Positions 56,239-64,000 of a stretch of 64,000 nt of DNA are shown piece by piece. Within the stretch, counting starts at the first letter, position 1. Each line of letters starts with the position of its first letter. Source of the stretch: Acridotheres tristis (taxonomy: Eukaryota > Chordata > Aves > Passeriformes > Sturnidae); contig CM072887.1 in the NCBI GenBank assembly GCA_037013685.1, forward strand, positions 45,311,154 through 45,375,153, written 5' to 3'. The position numbers were made by a program, and so were the translations under genes. Under the pieces are notes generated by a model that did not search any database, was not told the origin of the DNA, and saw only the letters and a list, made by a program, of their open reading frames with translations.

Positions 56239-58412
56239 AATTGAACGTTCTCTTATACAGTATGAATTTAATTTTATTTGGTTTCCTGTTTCTTGGGATG
56301 TTTTCCTGTGATGGAATTCTAGCTCATTATCTCATATATTAATGGATTCCTTGGGATGGCCATTCACCGTCAAATTCTTTTCTTATCATTGTCATTTGCA
56401 AAATGTTTTGAACACATTTCTCAAAACGAGGTTTCTTATATGAAATTCTGTCTTGCTCTGTTTTGTAAATCATTAATGGACTTCATTCAAAGAGCTTCTT
56501 AAAATATAAGCCATTGACTCAAATGATACCTCAAAATTTCTCTCTTGTTCTTTATTCCTCATGTTCCTCCAAAAATATTGTCAGTTCATTCTGAAAATTC
56601 AAATGAGCCTTTGATATGACTTCCCCACTAGCCAGCTGCAGAGCTGTCAGTCTGAGGGAAGAGACTGGGAGAAAAAATACCTCCCTGATAACATTTGCAG
56701 TCTTGAAAAATTTGGAAATATGTGATAATACGAAGAAGTTTAAAACAGGACAGCTGACTGCAATGTCAGGGATATTCTTTTTGAGTGATTCTGTGAAATC
56801 AGAGGATTGATAATAAATATCTTTCCCAATATAAAACTGTGGGGAAAATATAAATAAGCAAAAGGGATTATTTTAACCAATAGTATTAATCATTAATAAA
56901 TAATTTGAAAAAAAATACCCAAATCAAACCCACAACAGAACCCAGCAAAAAATAAAAAAGGCATTTTATTGACTAAGCACTGAGTTACAGAGCAGAGTGC
57001 CATGATAGGCTGAGAGAGCTGAAGAAATGACATGATCATATAAGGTGGCATTTGAGTAACATCATGGGTTTAAAAATTAGTATGTTTTCTATTTTTTATG
57101 TGCTACATCTTTGTTGTGCAACATCTTCAGTTTGCTTCAGCAGATGGAAAAATTAATTGCAAATTAGGAGAAAATATGTGATGTAAAATTTCATTGGTAA
57201 ATTGATGTTAAATTTTTAAGATGCAGCCTTTTTTATTCAGCAGTATGATATGCAGATGCTTATTTTTCAGGTTGGGCAAAACAACTGGAATGTTCAGGTT
57301 TGAGAATTAGGGTAAACATTTCCTTGCATAATTTGTGAGCATGAGAGACCCTTCTGAGTGGTTGAATCTTTGTATGTTATATTCATTGTCATAATCCATG
57401 AATGAAGTTGTGTGACTAAAACTACATCTCCATCCATTTAGCTGGAATTGGATTTTTCCCCATAATTAGAGTGATTAAAACTGTGATGTATGATTCAGAG
57501 AAAATTATCATAGGAGTCAATGAATAGTAATAGATCAGTGAACAAAGCACCTACAATTATATTTCAAGCGAGATTTTTCTGTTGCATTTTTCATAAAATA
57601 AGCAATTCTCCAGTGGATTGCATGATGTCAGGAAAACATTCTTAAAATCTTCAGTATTTACAAAATGTACAGTGAAAAGAACAAAATGGAATAATAATTA
57701 ATCAAGCAATATTTAAAAAAATAACTATTCTGTACCTTCCTGTAACATTCCTGAAATAAAATTCAAACTCAGAAATACATTAAATTTTAGTTGCAGTCAC
57801 AGTCCTCACTCAGTGTGGGAAACATGACCTTTGCGTTTCAAGAGCAGCTTTTGCCCGAGGAGTAGCTTGTGGGATTGCTACACTAGTTGTACTCTTGCTG
57901 TGCTCAGAAGGGATTGTTGGATTGTTCTGGTAGAGTCACAATGGGCACCTGTTTTCTAGCACAGCTGCTCCTGGGCCAAGTTTTCTGTTGCGTCATTTCT
58001 TGTTTAGTACAAAGCAGGTTTGAGTTTTAATATTTCTGTGTAGTCTTCAGCCTAAGCTATTGTGTTGTAGCACAGATCTAATAGAACTTGAAGTTTATTT
58101 ACAGTCCTTTATGGTCTTTGACTCTGTGTTTTGAAAACATCTTTAAACACAACAGAAAAGGAGTATATGGATGGGTGTGGATATCTGGATTTGCAGGGCT
58201 GTGGACAGTGTGTTCACTTTAGCTTTTGAAGTGGAAAATCCTTTGGTCAAAACTAGAAACTGTGATAAATCCCAGATCCAAACTTTACTGAAGAATCATC
58301 TTACATTGTGTACCTACTTGTATATGAAGAGCTCAGAACTGTTATGTTTTTATATTATTTTATTTTAGATCTCCTATAAAGGATAATTAAATGCTGTGTC
58401 AGTGTCAAGTAA

Positions 58413-64000
<5,588 letters not shown>

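Overview
The window is vertebrate nuclear DNA, AT-rich and mostly non-coding, with spliced coding exons on the + strand separated by introns of 0.14 to 15.6 kb. Several CR1 LINE fragments point to a bird. A short element at 44041-44170 joins a tRNA-Ile-like head to a CR1-type tail, the design of the passerine SINE family TguSINE1, so a songbird-like (passerine) genome is the best guess. No bacterial, organellar or viral gene is visible.

Every recognisable host coding segment belongs to one gene, formin-2 (FMN2), on the + strand. Nine consecutive internal exons lie at 6208-6269, 13699-13790, 13929-14058, 14978-15124, 16933-16992, 17173-17293, 27431-27523, 42814-42865 and 58469-58618. All have GT/AG borders and compatible phases, and join into one open frame of 907 nt (about 302 codons) with no stop. 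They encode roughly the C-terminal two thirds to three quarters of the FH2 actin-assembly domain: linker/knob through the GNYMN motif, the KLKDVKS lysine region, the long helices and the final FF/W-rich block ending in ILQER. The start of FH2, the FH1 region and the N-terminus lie upstream. The last exon or exons, with the basic Spire-binding tail, lie downstream. The sequence is FMN2 rather than FMN1 because of segments such as [26 protein letters not shown] and [16 protein letters not shown].

Layout: 1-6207 is intron with a G-quadruplex-type tract and simple repeats. Exon 6208-6269 is followed by a 7.4 kb intron holding an 18-bp triplicate and a CR1. A compact cluster of five exons spans 13699-17293 and includes introns of 138 and 180 bp. 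A 10.1 kb intron with no recognised repeat follows, then exon 27431-27523. A 15.3 kb intron holds three CR1 pieces, the largest a 1.4 kb antisense copy with a decayed ORF2. Then come the 52-nt exon 42814-42865, a 15.6 kb intron with the tRNA-Ile/CR1 SINE, exon 58469-58618, and intron sequence to the end of the window.

I found no convincing previously undescribed system. The points most worth checking are a possible intron-retention C-terminus after exon 58469-58618, the passerine-type SINE, paired G-quadruplex motifs near the start, inverted CR1 arms at 28.5-29.1 kb, and a less AT-rich, unexplained patch at 63.2-63.95 kb. Assignments to FMN2, CR1 and SINE families rest on remembered family features, not on a database search.
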